64,000 nucleotides of DNA from contig NZ_CP124747.1 of the NCBI RefSeq assembly GCF_041860085.1, positions 2,108,001 to 2,172,000 on the forward strand, given 5' to 3'. A model generated the notes under the pieces. It did no database searches, was not told the DNA's origin, and saw only the letters and a program-made list of their open reading frames with translations. How positions within the stretch are numbered: the stretch's first letter is position 1; each line of letters opens with the position of its first letter. Positions 27,301-37,400 of this stretch are shown piece by piece. Both the position numbers and the translations under genes were made by a program. The DNA comes from Schlesneria sp. DSM 10557 (GTDB lineage Bacteria > Planctomycetota > Planctomycetia > Planctomycetales > Planctomycetaceae).

Positions 27301-29445
27301 TGTCCCCTTACGATGCTCGTCGAGTCGTTCCAATTCTTCTGCGAGTCGTTCTGCCCGTTGTGCAAGCCGGGACAGTTCCGCCAGGTTCTGCTCCAGCTTG
27401 TTCAGTTCGTTCAAATGTCGGCCGAGTGTCTGCAACTTTTTGTCGGCAGCTCCCAGGCGGTCGATTGCTTGCGCGATGGGTTCGAGCTGGTCCCGGGCGG
27501 GCTTATCATGGGCCTGTTGCAGCTTCTCGAAGGCCACCTGTAAATCCTCAGCGGCAATCTGGTCCGTCGCGTCAGCCAGTTCCGACGTCATCAGCCGCTC
27601 GGCGAGACGATCCCCCAGATCCTGCAGCTTGTCGAGCAGCGCATTCTGTTCGTTCTGCAGGGAGTCAAGCTGTTCATTTTTGTCAGTCGGGTCGTCCCGC
27701 CCGAGCGCCTCTCGCTCGGTCTGTTGATGCAGCTGCGTCATTGCATCTTTCACATCTCCCAGATCCGCGCGCAACTGGACCAACTGATCGTCCATTTGCT
27801 GGATTTCCGTTGCCAGTTCCTGATCCGGAAGCTGCGGAAGACTCGTGTTGACCATCAGAGTACGGCGAGCTGACCAGGTGACCTGCGGTCCGGCTTCAGT
27901 CTGATTATCCGCTGCACGAATGCGATACGTGACGATCTGACCACCGGTTAAGTTGAATCGCGTCAAGTCGATCGCAAACGAGTGAGCCAGTGGCAGGGGG
28001 GTCAGTTGATCATCTGCCACCTTCTGGATTTCCTCGATCCCAGTCGAAGCCTCGACGTACAACTCGACAGCCGATAGACCAAAGTCATCATTAATTTCGG
28101 CGCGCTGCTCATACAGTTCGTCAGGCCGGACAAATACGGGATGGTCCGGGCCACTCAGTCGCAAAGTCGGGGGTTCATCCGGCGTCACGAAGAGCGATCG
28201 AGCCAGGTCTCGATTCTGAAGTCCCGACGAATTTGAGGCGAGAATCGAGATCGCGCCGGAAACACGCGCCATCACTGCTGCTGTACCGCGCGTCCGGTCG
28301 GCAGACAGCGTGAGGGGAATCAGATCCTCGACCTCTGAAGCATCTCGAGGGGGAGCGACGGGGGATGAGGCATCTGGAAGGGACTTTGGCCACTGCAATC
28401 GGGCTTCAACGACGGGTTCACTGAACTCCACCGAGACCAACACCTGACTTGCTTCCTGGATTCGGACTTCAGGCGGCACACTGTTGAGCGACCGGGCTGG
28501 CAGACCGGTGTAGGGGGGTGGTTCGATTTCCATCTGAAACCGCGTCATGACGGGGGGATCGGCCACGACGACGCGATGCATCCCCGTCCGGGCTCCATCC
28601 GATGTCACGTCAAAACTCAGCGACTGCTGAACTCGAGGTAACGTTGTGACGAAGGTCTCCGTCTGTGTATCCCAGACGAATCGACGCTGATCGGATCCGT
28701 TCCGCTCGTCACGCCAGTTCAGCCTGAGCGATGAAAATTTCTCGGGATTAACGATCAAGCCATTGTGACGCGGAGTCACTTTGACGTGGATCGGCACATC
28801 CGATCCACGAGCAACAACCTGATCCCCTTCGACCACGTTCAGGATCCACCGGGACCCCCACGAAAAATTTCCCCACGGCGCGAAAAATCGACTGAGGAGC
28901 AATCCGTAAGCGTCGGCATTCCACACGAATGGCGCCATCAGCAGCACCACCGCGATGGCCGCAATCAAAGCGGCTCGCAGGGGTCCCTGATGGAACGAGA
29001 TCTGGTCGATGGAAAGATGTTTGAACGCTTTCACCGTTTGCCGCGCGAGCAGATCCTGCATCAACCTGGATGCCCCGGGAGCCAGCTCGGTCCCGTCACT
29101 TCCCCTTAGTTCGACGAGAGATGTCAATCTCTCCCGCAGTTCCGGAAACTGCTGTTCCACCACGGCTGCCAGCGAGGCAAAGGAAACGGGAGTCCACATC
29201 GGGCGAAGGACGCCTCGCCAGATCAGCACCACCGCCAGTACGACCCAGCCCCCCAGTAGCACCCCGCGGATTGTTCCGCTTAACCCCAGCCAGGCATCCA
29301 GCACCACGACACCAGCGAGATAAAGAGCCATCCCCACGATCAGACGGCTCACGCCACGAATGAACGCCGCATCCCGAAGCTGCTTGTCGAGACCAAGCAA
29401 CTGCTGTTCAATCTGGGTCGGGATGCCGGGGGCGACTGCGGACAT
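24307..29445 (-). CDS. Giant DUF4175-like membrane protein with coiled coils and low-complexity C-terminus
   Basis: 1712-aa protein. Two membrane segments near the N-terminus (about residues 34-53 and 60-78) and a third at about 157-175 frame a cytosolic helical part. A beta-rich region follows (about 190-560; SLRLNWRDERNG, MEIEPPPYTGLPARSLN), as in DUF4175 proteins. The rest is coiled coil (Gln/Leu/Glu-rich heptads, about 590-1000) and a very long Ser/Gly/Glu/Pro/Gln/Lys-rich disordered stretch. A short ordered end (GQLEVELQQHARQNWGRLPGQLRTEILQG) resembles the C-terminal signature of the planctomycete family. Start 29445 has GGAG upstream; 35 further residues up to 29550 are unlikely. Function unknown. 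Confidence 0.78.
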   Translation of the reverse strand: MSAVAPGIPTQIEQQLLGLDKQLRDAAFIRGVSRLIVGMALYLAGVVVLDAWLGLSGTIRGVLLGGWVVLAVVLIWRGVLRPMWTPVSFASLAAVVEQQFPELRERLTSLVELRGSDGTELAPGASRLMQDLLARQTVKAFKHLSIDQISFHQGPLRAALIAAIAVVLLMAPFVWNADAYGLLLSRFFAPWGNFSWGSRWILNVVEGDQVVARGSDVPIHVKVTPRHNGLIVNPEKFSSLRLNWRDERNGSDQRRFVWDTQTETFVTTLPRVQQSLSFDVTSDGARTGMHRVVVADPPVMTRFQMEIEPPPYTGLPARSLNSVPPEVRIQEASQVLVSVEFSEPVVEARLQWPKSLPDASSPVAPPRDASEVEDLIPLTLSADRTRGTAAVMARVSGAISILASNSSGLQNRDLARSLFVTPDEPPTLRLSGPDHPVFVRPDELYEQRAEINDDFGLSAVELYVEASTGIEEIQKVADDQLTPLPLAHSFAIDLTRFNLTGGQIVTYRIRAADNQTEAGPQVTWSARRTLMVNTSLPQLPDQELATEIQQMDDQLVQLRADLGDVKDAMTQLHQQTEREALGRDDPTDKNEQLDSLQNEQNALLDKLQDLGDRLAERLMTSELADATDQIAAEDLQVAFEKLQQAHDKPARDQLEPIAQAIDRLGAADKKLQTLGRHLNELNKLEQNLAELSRLAQRAERLAEELERLDEHRKGTDNRADATASDETARPQVEELAKRPELTQPADPADSSRDEEPQTVASAQKSPPATVPDDQGHEGESVPADQEVRHVDLEVLQKLRDEGEQLSKRMDELLKNHPELLEAARRDKQERLNQLAQQARQLAQVQDQLAHAMKQEADVATGDSPQTKPHAAPATDSASDAEPTGEDQANQQPRANDDASADRASLETGSEPQSSPARPQTSASDNPKGTPSPNRVEAATGPQGAPEGQTPGDDVPESKQDRDSESGQTPGADATHEAESNEQGRSKPESREMDTGSAAGQQTRSSETGTSAPANEGAESKSAESGDEQAWRERGAKAMKQQEQITRAATEQAIGLLRETGADSPATKEAADFARQAELARQQAQGGELAAAAETARRAETAADATREQLNPDGQSPTPQSRQAEQLAEQQREMARELEELAKSPEAVRGARIEAQRRATAAAQQLSRELAETTETLKSAPLKGPDTREVAEAGDKARRATEQAEAAMRKAENAQAQKDRSASAQAAAEATEKLNEAANEVKPTPPRSPGVTPVPEQVGAKVAEATRQIKLAQMKLSQEKASSSSPDGKKAGQEPPPGKDPAASAKESQAKPSDKQEESSRDQSQQQAKAEKSQMAAEKSPASSASKAGQKNSPQEKSAGQQPQKSSSKSDGSDGTEGSGKGGMNGEGDGGSGQSPGGEGMGAGKPGGPPSSSALQSSSESSGKVGAKGARDEGMKGEDGSDSGQSQGNEGKAGEKPGDSPSSSSPKSPSESSASQAEGAVEGGSAPTAEGPASGKESPAAPSETVPEQSQSKPGSEESHNSDSSPQGDETDSPIRGEGQDSSNPPSEAGSMKDPETNKAEDEEDSPQKQAAASNESSEVESAASETEGPSQLAGAAERFRQFAKLLRSEEGARRNSKQKGRSRNDAPSARSPSNEPAEPSGNGGEGATPGGTTEGVDLGQLEVELQQHARQNWGRLPGQLRTEILQGAGKKSHPEYADRIKSYFEQITRPAK

Positions 29446-29781
29446 GGCTACTCCGAGCCTGTTCTGGCCTGAAAGGGAGAATAACTGGAAGCGGACGCGT
29501 TCGACGCGCTGCGATGGAGATTCCTCAGACGGATTGGACTTTGCTTCCAATATCTAAGTCGAAAAGGCTGAACAGCTTAAGACCCGCAGTACGATTTGCG
29601 TGACGCTGCCTTTTCATGAGAAAACAGAAGCAACGGTGTAGACAATTACCCAATATCTGATCGGCAATTCGAGTTTTTTGCCGATTCAGCGTATTCTATG
29701 CCGAACAAGATGAGAAATGACAGTACCTGTTTTAAAAACACAAGGCTGCTGCGACCTGCGTCGGATGAAGAAGGGATTTTG
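29446..29781. other. Divergent intergenic region with hairpin
   Basis: Shared upstream region of the DUF4175-like gene and the ABC ATPase gene. TCGGCAA (29661-29667) and TTGCCGA (29678-29684) form a hairpin with a T-rich loop, 97 bp before the ATPase start. It could be an operator or a leader structure. No clear promoter boxes. Confidence 0.4.
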
Positions 29782-30462
29782 ATGTCGCTGGAAATCAAAA
29801 ACGTCAAGAAATCGTATCGGGACCCCAGCGGGGGGCGGGTTCCCATATTGAATGTGGCAGAATTCAAACTGGCACAAGGAGAACAAGCGGTGCTTGTGGG
29901 CTCCAGCGGGGGCGGCAAGACAACGCTGCTTAACATCATCGCGGGGATTACGGCGGCCGATTCGGGCGAGGTCCTGATTGGCGGCACCGATATCGTGAAA
30001 CTCTCGGAGGCCGCCAGAGATCGTTTTCGAGCAGAGCGTATTGGCTACGTCTTTCAGACGTTTAACCTCCTTCCCGCATTTACCGCGCTGGAGAATGTCT
30101 TGCTGGGGATGAGTTTTGGCGGCCGCAAAGCGGATCGGGCCCGAGCCATTCAACTGCTGGAACGCGTTGGACTCTCTCATCGACTGCACCACAAACCGAC
30201 GCAAATGTCGGTCGGTGAGCAACAGCGAACCTCCGTCGCCCGGGCGCTCGCCAACACTCCGCGACTGTTACTGGCCGATGAACCGACTGCCAACGTTGAC
30301 ATTGCGAACCAGCAAACCGTACTGGACCTGTTACGAGATTCGTGTCGCGAGCACAATGTTTCGCTGCTGCTCGTCACTCACGCCCAGGAAGTCGCCGCTC
30401 AGTTCGACCGGGTCGAGAAACTCTCGGAATTCAACCGCCCCCTGGCCGCAACCAAAGCCTGA
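29782..30462 (+). CDS. ABC transporter ATP-binding protein (LolD/MacB-like)
   Basis: 226-aa ATPase with Walker A GSSGGGKTT (40-48), Q-loop Gln92 in YVFQTFNLLPAFTALENV, Walker B LLLADEP (162-168), D-loop region TANVD and switch His200. The type resembles LolD/MacB/FtsE ATPases acting with FtsX-like permeases. The signature helix reads MSVGEQQR instead of the usual LSGGQQQR. The start at 29782 follows AAGGG; the frame is open to 29698, but those residues precede the fold. No permease gene lies next to it, so the partner must be elsewhere. Confidence 0.88.
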   Translation: MSLEIKNVKKSYRDPSGGRVPILNVAEFKLAQGEQAVLVGSSGGGKTTLLNIIAGITAADSGEVLIGGTDIVKLSEAARDRFRAERIGYVFQTFNLLPAFTALENVLLGMSFGGRKADRARAIQLLERVGLSHRLHHKPTQMSVGEQQRTSVARALANTPRLLLADEPTANVDIANQQTVLDLLRDSCREHNVSLLLVTHAQEVAAQFDRVEKLSEFNRPLAATKA

Positions 30463-30674
30463 GCGGGGTATCGATGACACTGTGCGGAGATCGGGGTCAT
30501 CGGGGACAAAAGGGGAGGTTGAGAGCCCTCCCGCGTTGACGATTCGCCGCTGCCAGGCGGCTTTCAAATCGAGACCCCGACCTGCCGTCCAGTTTCTCTT
30601 TCCACAAAAGCGCTGTAGAGTTTCTTGAGACTGCATGCCCCTTCACTTCTCACTTCTTTCTCAGGGAACACACC

Positions 30675-31169
30675 ATGAGTGATCTGGTCGTAATTGTCTT
30701 TGATGATGATAAGACCGCTTTCGAGATGCGGACGGCATTGATCAAGATGCAGAATCAGTATCTGATCGAACTGGAAGATGCAGTCGTTGTCACGAAGGAT
30801 GCTGCAGGCACGGCCCAGCTCCATCAGGCGGTCAATCTGACAGCAGCAGGTGCAGTCGGAGGCGCCTTCTGGGGTTCACTGATCGGCATGCTGTTCCTCA
30901 ACCCACTTCTGGGAGCCGCTGCCGGAGCAGGAGCGGGAGCACTTTCAGGCGTGCTGTCCGACATCGGCATCAGCGACACCACCATCAAAGATGTCTCGGA
31001 AGCATTCAAGCCAGGTACTTCGGCCCTGTTTATCCTTGTCCGCAAGGCAACCTATGACAAGGTGCTGGAAGGACTGAAAGAGTTTGCCGGGAAGGGGAAA
31101 GTTTTCCAGACATCACTCGCCAAAGACACGGACGCAGATCTCCGCGCCGCTCTTGAAAAAGTGTCGTAG
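30675..31169 (+). CDS. DUF1269 family membrane protein
   Basis: 164-aa protein starting MSDLVVIVFDDDKTAFEM, with a ferredoxin-like N-terminal half (YLIELEDAVVVTKDAAG) and a central Gly/Ala-rich hydrophobic segment (VGGAFWGSLIGMLFLNPLLGAAAGAGAGAL). The C-terminal half contains IGISDTTIKDVSEAFKPGTSALFILV, the pattern of DUF1269. The family is common beside stress or osmotic-response genes but has no assigned activity. AGGGA lies upstream of the ATG. The gene stands alone, 212 bp after the ABC ATPase. Confidence 0.85.
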   Translation: MSDLVVIVFDDDKTAFEMRTALIKMQNQYLIELEDAVVVTKDAAGTAQLHQAVNLTAAGAVGGAFWGSLIGMLFLNPLLGAAAGAGAGALSGVLSDIGISDTTIKDVSEAFKPGTSALFILVRKATYDKVLEGLKEFAGKGKVFQTSLAKDTDADLRAALEKVS

Positions 31170-31687
31170 CACACTCCCGCCAGGCCGAAAACTGATTCGC
31201 ATTCAGCAGGTACGCCGAGGTGGCCTTCCGATGCATCGGCATGTCAATGACCTGGTTCGCTCCCTCTCCGTCGCCGCTTCACCGCGGCCGCCGAGAGGGA
31301 GTCTTTCGATCTGTTGCCAATTTCGCTCCCGGCCGGCCTCTCATCACCGTCGACCTGCCGACACCTGTTCCGCAACAGAGAAGACATCGTTCGCAACCGG
31401 GCCAGTGCGACTCTGATCGACTCTTCCCCGCGACTGGCCGGTGATGTCCCTCAGTTTCGCGCTTCGGCCGGGCATCGTCAGCCATTTCAGGCTCAGCAAC
31501 TTCCCACAGAGTCAATTCACCTCGGGTCTGACAGCAACGTTCGGTACGGCACAGCCGGTCAATTTCCCGGAGTTCGATCTGGCTTCGAAGGAATCGTGTA
31601 AGAGAAACTTCCGGGAACGGTAATTTGCTTCATGATGTCCTTGATGAAACGTTTTTGAGTGTTTGAGACAGCAGGGAGCAGAATCAA
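31170..31687. other. Intergenic region with GC-rich hairpin
   Basis: Non-coding region of about 520 bp. CTCCCTCTC (31260-31268) pairs with GAGAGGGAG (31293-31301), followed by TCTTT, which may terminate the DUF1269 transcript. The remainder should contain the promoter of the oxidoreductase gene; nothing else is recognised. Confidence 0.4.
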
Positions 31688-32842
31688 ATGAGTGACAGCA
31701 GAACGGAAGACCGCGGCACGCATGGCTGCCCTTCAGGAACGGAACATGATCGGGAAATTCCCGACATTGATCTGCTCAGTCCGTTGACGATCCGAGGCGT
31801 GACGCTGCGCAACCGCGTTGTGATGTCACCCATGTGTCAGTATGTCGCCAAAGACGGATTCGCGGATGACTGGCATCTGGTCCACCTGGGGAGCCGGGCA
31901 TCCGGTGGTGTGGGGCTGGTTGTCGTCGAAGCAACGGCGGTCACCGCTGGAGGCCGAATCACACCGGGTGACCTCGGCATCTGGAGTGATGAACACACAG
32001 AACCGCTGGCTCGGATTGTGCGGTTCGTTCACTCACAAGGAGCCGTCGCCGGAATCCAGCTCGCTCATGCGGGGCGCAAGGCAAGTTGTGATTTGCCATG
32101 GAATGGTGGAGCAGGGCTGCTTTCCGATTCAGTTGGCGGATGGCCGGTCATTGGCCCCAGCCCGATCCCCTTTGACGAGGGAAATCCCGTGCCACACGAA
32201 ATTGATGCCGCTGGCATCGACGGGGTGGTAGCGGCCTTCGATGCCGCCACGCGCCGGGCGCTCGCCGCTGGTTTCAAAGTGATCGAGATCCATGCCGCCC
32301 ACGGGTACCTGCTGCACGAGTTTCTGTCACCTCTCAGCAATCATCGAACGGACCAGTACGGAGGCAGCCTGGAAAACCGGATGCGTCTGTTGCTGCGTGT
32401 GGCGAAGCAGGTTCGACAAGTGGTGCCCGCCGACCTCGCTGTTTTCGTCCGCATTTCCGCGACTGACTGGGTCGACGGAGGCTGGGACCTGGACCAGTCG
32501 ATTGTCCTGGCGAGCCGCCTGAAGGAGCTGGAAATCGATCTCATCGATGTCTCGTCTGGCGGACTTGTCCCTCGCGCCCGAATTCCTGTCGGCAAGGGAT
32601 ATCAGGTTCCACTCGCCCGCCAGATTCGTGAGAAAACAGGCATCATGACGGGAGCCGTCGGGCTGATCACGCAAACCGCCGAAGCAAACGAAATTATCAC
32701 CGGAGGGGACTCTGACCTGGTCTTCATCGGTCGTGAGCTACTGCGCGAGCCGTACTGGACGCTGAAGGTTCAGCACGAGCTGGGAGAGGACCCGACCTGG
32801 CCCATTTCGTACGGATACGCCGTGAAACGGCGGGCAAAATGA
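31688..32842 (+). CDS. Old Yellow Enzyme family NADH:flavin oxidoreductase (YqjM-like)
   Basis: 384-aa FMN-dependent ene-reductase of the TIM-barrel OYE family, likely reducing activated C=C bonds with NAD(P)H. SPMCQY (47-52) carries the Cys and Tyr that mark the YqjM/thermophilic-like subclass. The pair His202/His205 in IHAAHGYLLHEFLSP binds the substrate carbonyl, and NHRTDQYGGSLENR (218-231) is the family signature. FIGRELLREPYW near the C-terminus carries the usual phosphate/Arg contacts. About 25 hydrophilic residues precede the normal start of the domain; the first ATG has a good GGGAG site, so they are probably real. Physiological substrate unknown. Confidence 0.92.
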   Translation: MSDSRTEDRGTHGCPSGTEHDREIPDIDLLSPLTIRGVTLRNRVVMSPMCQYVAKDGFADDWHLVHLGSRASGGVGLVVVEATAVTAGGRITPGDLGIWSDEHTEPLARIVRFVHSQGAVAGIQLAHAGRKASCDLPWNGGAGLLSDSVGGWPVIGPSPIPFDEGNPVPHEIDAAGIDGVVAAFDAATRRALAAGFKVIEIHAAHGYLLHEFLSPLSNHRTDQYGGSLENRMRLLLRVAKQVRQVVPADLAVFVRISATDWVDGGWDLDQSIVLASRLKELEIDLIDVSSGGLVPRARIPVGKGYQVPLARQIREKTGIMTGAVGLITQTAEANEIITGGDSDLVFIGRELLREPYWTLKVQHELGEDPTWPISYGYAVKRRAK

Positions 32843-32960
32843 ACGGCATCACGGATGGATGCGAAAAACAGACCACGTCAGCCCTCGATTCGTTCGTGTG
32901 TCGGGCGGCCCCCCCCACACGAATGAACTGATGACGACCCACAGGGACAAGTCAGCAGAC

Positions 32961-33016
32961 AGAAGCCGCCGTTCCGGTTCATCCCTGAAGGACGAACCGG
33001 TCGGTCCACGGCTTCT
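32961..33016. terminator. Nested hairpin terminator between convergent genes
   Basis: An outer stem AGAAGCCG (32961-32968)/CGGCTTCT (33009-33016) encloses an inner stem CCGGTTC (32974-32980)/GAACCGG (32994-33000). It touches the stop codon of the minus-strand sialidase-like gene and lies 119 bp past the plus-strand oxidoreductase. A bidirectional terminator is the simplest reading, although only short T-runs are present. Confidence 0.6.
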
Positions 33017-34206
33017 TACTGTGAGATTGTTTCCTGGAGCTTCCAGCGGGCCTGCCTGAGCTGGGCGAGGTCAGAGCCTTTCAGGACTTCATACCAGACC
33101 GTGACCAGCGTTCCGTCGTCGCATTCGACCGTGGAAGGGTATCCCAGATCGGAACTCGTTCCGTCGTCTGTCAGGACGATCGGCGCGCTCCACGTCGTCC
33201 CTTCGTCACGACTGGTTCTCACCTGGATCCCAAACGGACGTCGTCGATAGCCATAGCTCATCAGTAATCGACCATCCCGCAACCTCAGCAGGTGCGAGGG
33301 GAGGCCCCAGACACCGATGGGATGCGGTTCAGACCAGCTCTTTCCACCATCCGTCGACTCCGTCTGCAGGGTCTCTTGCGCGTTGGCCGCGTTATGGTTT
33401 CGGATATGCACGATCAGCTTGCCCGAATCGAGTTCGACGGCGTGTAGTTCGTGGTAGTTTTCCAGCGAGTCTCCCTTGCGAGGAGTGAAGGGGGACAGCA
33501 GAGTCCAACTGACACCATCGTCGTTCGACTCCCAAACCCCTACGGTGCGATCCTTGCTCCACAACCCAATCCCGGCGTACAGCACACGGCCATCCTTCAG
33601 GGCAATGGGACCATGCGGGCTGTTGCAGGGAACGGCGTAACGCGACGACCAGGTGACGCCTCCGTCAGTGGAGCGCCACATCCACGTCCCTTCTTCCCGT
33701 TGGCGATCCTCGGCAGACAGGCGTTCGTGAGCGGCCTGCCATTCGGCGATCTTGACGGCATCCCATGCACCGGGCTGTCCCGCCGCGATTTTCCTGGCCG
33801 CTTCGTAGCCTTTCGCGTAGTAAAGCGAGGTGAAATTCGTCAGCAGCAGTGATCCTCTGGTCGTCTCAACCAGCCCCGCATCACGGTCATCAATCGGGCT
33901 GTCGTAGATGACCTGCGGCCATCCCCATGTGAGGCCATTGTCTTGCGACCTCATCAGTTCCAGCCTGCCGAACGGGCAGACATGCGATTCCCGCCCCCCC
34001 GAAAAGGTCAGCAGCAGTTCTCCATTCTGACGTCGTGCCAATGTCGGCCAGCCATGGTAAAGCGGTGGTTTCCAGCTAATGACGCGGAGGTCTGTCACCC
34101 GTGCCCGCTGAACGTCGTCTGCCCAGGCACCTTGAGACGCCAGAATACCGACCCCACCTGCAGCAAGGGCCCGGAGGCATGTGCGCCTCGAAAATTTGCA
34201 GTCCAT
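33016..34206 (-). CDS. Tat-exported sialidase-like BNR-repeat protein
   Basis: 396-aa exported six-bladed propeller. The N-terminus carries a twin-arginine signal (SRRTCLRAL, then AAGGVGILASQGAWA). Five Asp-box motifs are visible: SQDNGLTW, STDGGVTW, SNDDGVSW, STDGGKSW and SRDEGTTW, as in sialidases and related exo-glycosidases. An active sialidase would need an Arg triad, a Tyr/Glu pair and an Asp; candidates exist (for example WYEVLKGS, DLGYPSTVECDDGTLV) but I cannot prove them, so the substrate is open. The start at 34206 has GAGGG nine bases upstream; an ATG at 34215 would place the same site too close. Confidence 0.82.
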   Translation of the reverse strand: MDCKFSRRTCLRALAAGGVGILASQGAWADDVQRARVTDLRVISWKPPLYHGWPTLARRQNGELLLTFSGGRESHVCPFGRLELMRSQDNGLTWGWPQVIYDSPIDDRDAGLVETTRGSLLLTNFTSLYYAKGYEAARKIAAGQPGAWDAVKIAEWQAAHERLSAEDRQREEGTWMWRSTDGGVTWSSRYAVPCNSPHGPIALKDGRVLYAGIGLWSKDRTVGVWESNDDGVSWTLLSPFTPRKGDSLENYHELHAVELDSGKLIVHIRNHNAANAQETLQTESTDGGKSWSEPHPIGVWGLPSHLLRLRDGRLLMSYGYRRRPFGIQVRTSRDEGTTWSAPIVLTDDGTSSDLGYPSTVECDDGTLVTVWYEVLKGSDLAQLRQARWKLQETISQ

Positions 34207-34419
34207 GTCAGACATCCCTCATCGTCACGGTCGACAGCAGAAGCGAAGATCAAAGTTCGGCTACGATACCATTCCGAGACAGGCGATGTCACCTTGACCC
34301 GTGTCCAGACAAACGAAGTCAAATCAGCCGCTTGAGGTGTGATCTTCACGAAGCCCCCCCCCCTTCGACGACAACGCGATGGCAGGGCGGGGCATAGGGT
34401 ACCGGCTGCAGTGTTATTC

Positions 34420-37400
34420 TTATTCCTGCGCAGCCGCACCTTCCGAATGCAAGGGTTCCGCTAAGAGACTTTGATCACGGAACGGCTTCTTTCTATTATA
34501 CTGCATCAGCCGGTCGTGATTTTTCGAAGAGTAGTCTGAAAGGTCAATCGCCATCGTCTCCTGCCGATAGGCCTCATCGAATCGACCGACCTCTGCGTAA
34601 GCTGCAGCAAGGCAAGTATGCGTCAAATAGTTCGTAATTGGGCGTAGTCGCAACGCCGCTTCTGCGTGCTCAACGGCAGCGGCTCCGTTTCTGACGGCGT
34701 CGTCAGGGCAAGTAGCCAGAATCCAGGCGGCTTGCGAGTGGGCATAGGCGCTGTCAGGATTGAGTTTCACAGCCTCTTCAAAGTGCTGTACGGCCTCAGA
34801 GAAGCGGCCACGTGACGTCGCCAAGTGTGCCTTAGCATTATGAATAGCACTAAAGCCGGGGCGGAGTTCTTCGGCCTCCTTCAAGTAACGCTCAGCCTCT
34901 TCGTAGTTGCGGAGTAAGACTTGATTACCCACATTCTGCAACTTTGAGCAAACCGCCTCCAGATCGTCAGGCAATTCTGACAAGCGCGTGTGGCCAACCG
35001 GCAGATTCTGCGATCGCAACATTTGAGCCGCGAACATACATGAGCGTTTTCCCAGGGAAAAGGACGTTGCCGCCGCCTCCAGGTACGGACGTCCCAATTC
35101 GATCTGTTTGCGATTCCACAGCGTTTTCCCTGCTGCGAAGTAGAGGAAGGTCACCTCATCACGAGTGGCCCGAGCCATGATCTCGTCGAACGCCGTCCCG
35201 TCCCACTGAACTTTGTCCGGTTCTTTGAGGGCCCGTAGCATCAGGTTGGCAAATTCAATCAACTGATCGCTTCCGCGCGAGATGGTGGCCTGCGGTACTG
35301 CCTTCAACAACTTGTCGCGCAGTGCGAACTCGTTGAGTTCATCGGCAATCAAAGCTCCGTGCAAGACCTTGCGGGGATCCAGGTTCAGATCAACCGTATC
35401 CATTCGACTTATCGGTTCGATCTCAAATTGCCGAACAATTTCCAGCGCCTGTGTCAGCTTCCCGTCCATCAGATAACGGTCTAAGAGGGAATCCGACTGC
35501 GCTTGCGACAACGGCGGAACAAACGATTGCCAGTATTGATCGGCCAGAGCTCGTGCTGCGCGGACATCTCCATGACCGGTCCTCACGCACCAGATGTACC
35601 AGTCTGCTTCACTTCCGCGATAGCGTTCCGAAGCGGCGCGAGTGTAAGCCTCGGCACGTGGCCAGTCTTTCAGCCCTTCAGCACAGTGTGCCGCGGTTAA
35701 CAATCCAGTGCTGGAGTAGCTTCCGGCGGCGCTTTCGGCGTACGGTTGCGCCCCCTCCCAGTCACCTTTTCGCATCAGAAAGGTGGCCAGGTTCCCCTCA
35801 GTATTGGAGCGTTCCAGTCCGAAATCAGGTAAAGCCAGTGAATCTTCCAACGTCTCCTGATACGCAGTCAAGTTTCCCTGCCAGTAATAGACGTCGGCCA
35901 ACTTCCGATACGCGGCATACGTCGGCTCCAAGTCGATCGATTTTTTGAAGCACCTCACCGCGTCTTCCATTTTTCTGAGGGTTTCAAATTTTTCGGCCAG
36001 CTTAATCATCACATTGGGGCACTTGGCATATGTCACCTCCCATTCAGGGGCCAGGAGCTTTGCATTTTCCCAGTCGTGTTCAATCAAGACCGCCGCCGTA
36101 GCAGGTTGGTGCGGGCTGACACTTCTCAGACATTGAGCAATCGAAGTGGGCGGAGCGGACTGATAGCGTATTTCCTTGACGAGGTCCTCGTAGACAAAAT
36201 CAAAGTTCAACAGAGTCTTGGGGAAGAATTGTGCGTAGTCGTCTCTCGGCGCCGTTCGACTGAGCACGTCCAGCATCAGGAGCATTGAATGCTCATAGTT
36301 TCCTGGTTTGAACTCTCTGGCGAAATGGGACATCTGCGCGGCACCGAATTTCTTATCATCCGTGAAGGCATCCAGAAAGCCTTTCCACCGATGAGATTCA
36401 ACCAGCGGCCTCAGTCTCTCTAACGACTTCTCGGCACTGATCCCCAACATCACATCTTCACAATAAAGAGTGTGAACCACCTGAGTGAACGTCGTCTCCT
36501 CCAGCATCTCAGCCAACATGCTCCAGGAAGGCTCGCTCTCGTCATTGAGATCCCCCCCAGCAGCTCGCAGCGCGTCGATAAAAGCGATGCGGGAGCGGTA
36601 TTCATTGTCTGGATCGAATTGCTGACTTGCGCTCTGCGTCGTGGCAATCTGGAGTGCTGCGGGAGGAAGATCCGAAATCGCCTGCAACTTTGGATAGGTC
36701 GAACTCCAGGTCACATCAAATCCGGCTTCGGTGACCGCTCTGTAGTTTCCAAGCTCGTAGGTTTCGCAGAGCAACAGCAGCGCCTTGAACGACGCGGGAT
36801 TCACTTCCAGGAATCGGGTGATGGTGCTCGTGGCCTGCTTCTTGCTGCCGATTCGCTGAGAGATGCGCATTAGCAGATAAAGTGACAGCTCTTTGTCATC
36901 CCCTTTTGTTTTCTGCAGCACATCAGGTTTGTAAGCGCAATACGCTTCGATCAGATTCAGCCACGCCGGAGCGGTCCCCCCTTCGATCGATCTGGCCGCC
37001 TGGACATCAGCCAACGCGGTCACATGGCGTCCCGCCAGGGCACGTGCATAGGCTCGAAAGGCCAGCGTGGCAGGTGTCGATCCACGCCGGGCAACATAGC
37101 GTTGCGCGAACAGCAGCGCACGAGCTTTGAAGCTCTTCGGCATCGAACTCCAGTAGTGGTCCGTCAGACTGCCCAGGTTGGAATAGGCTTCAATCAAACC
37201 TTCGAGAACTGCGTCAGACTCTCCGTTTGCGGCGAACTCGGCACTCACGCGGCGCAGTTCCGCGAACTGCGATATGGCGTCGAGCTTTGGGCGACCGCTG
37301 GGGCGCTTCGAAGCAACTGTGCTACTGGAACTGGAATCGACAATCGCTCTCGTTCGAAGCGAGAATCCCGCGTCCTGCAACGCCTGAATGAAGTCTCCTC

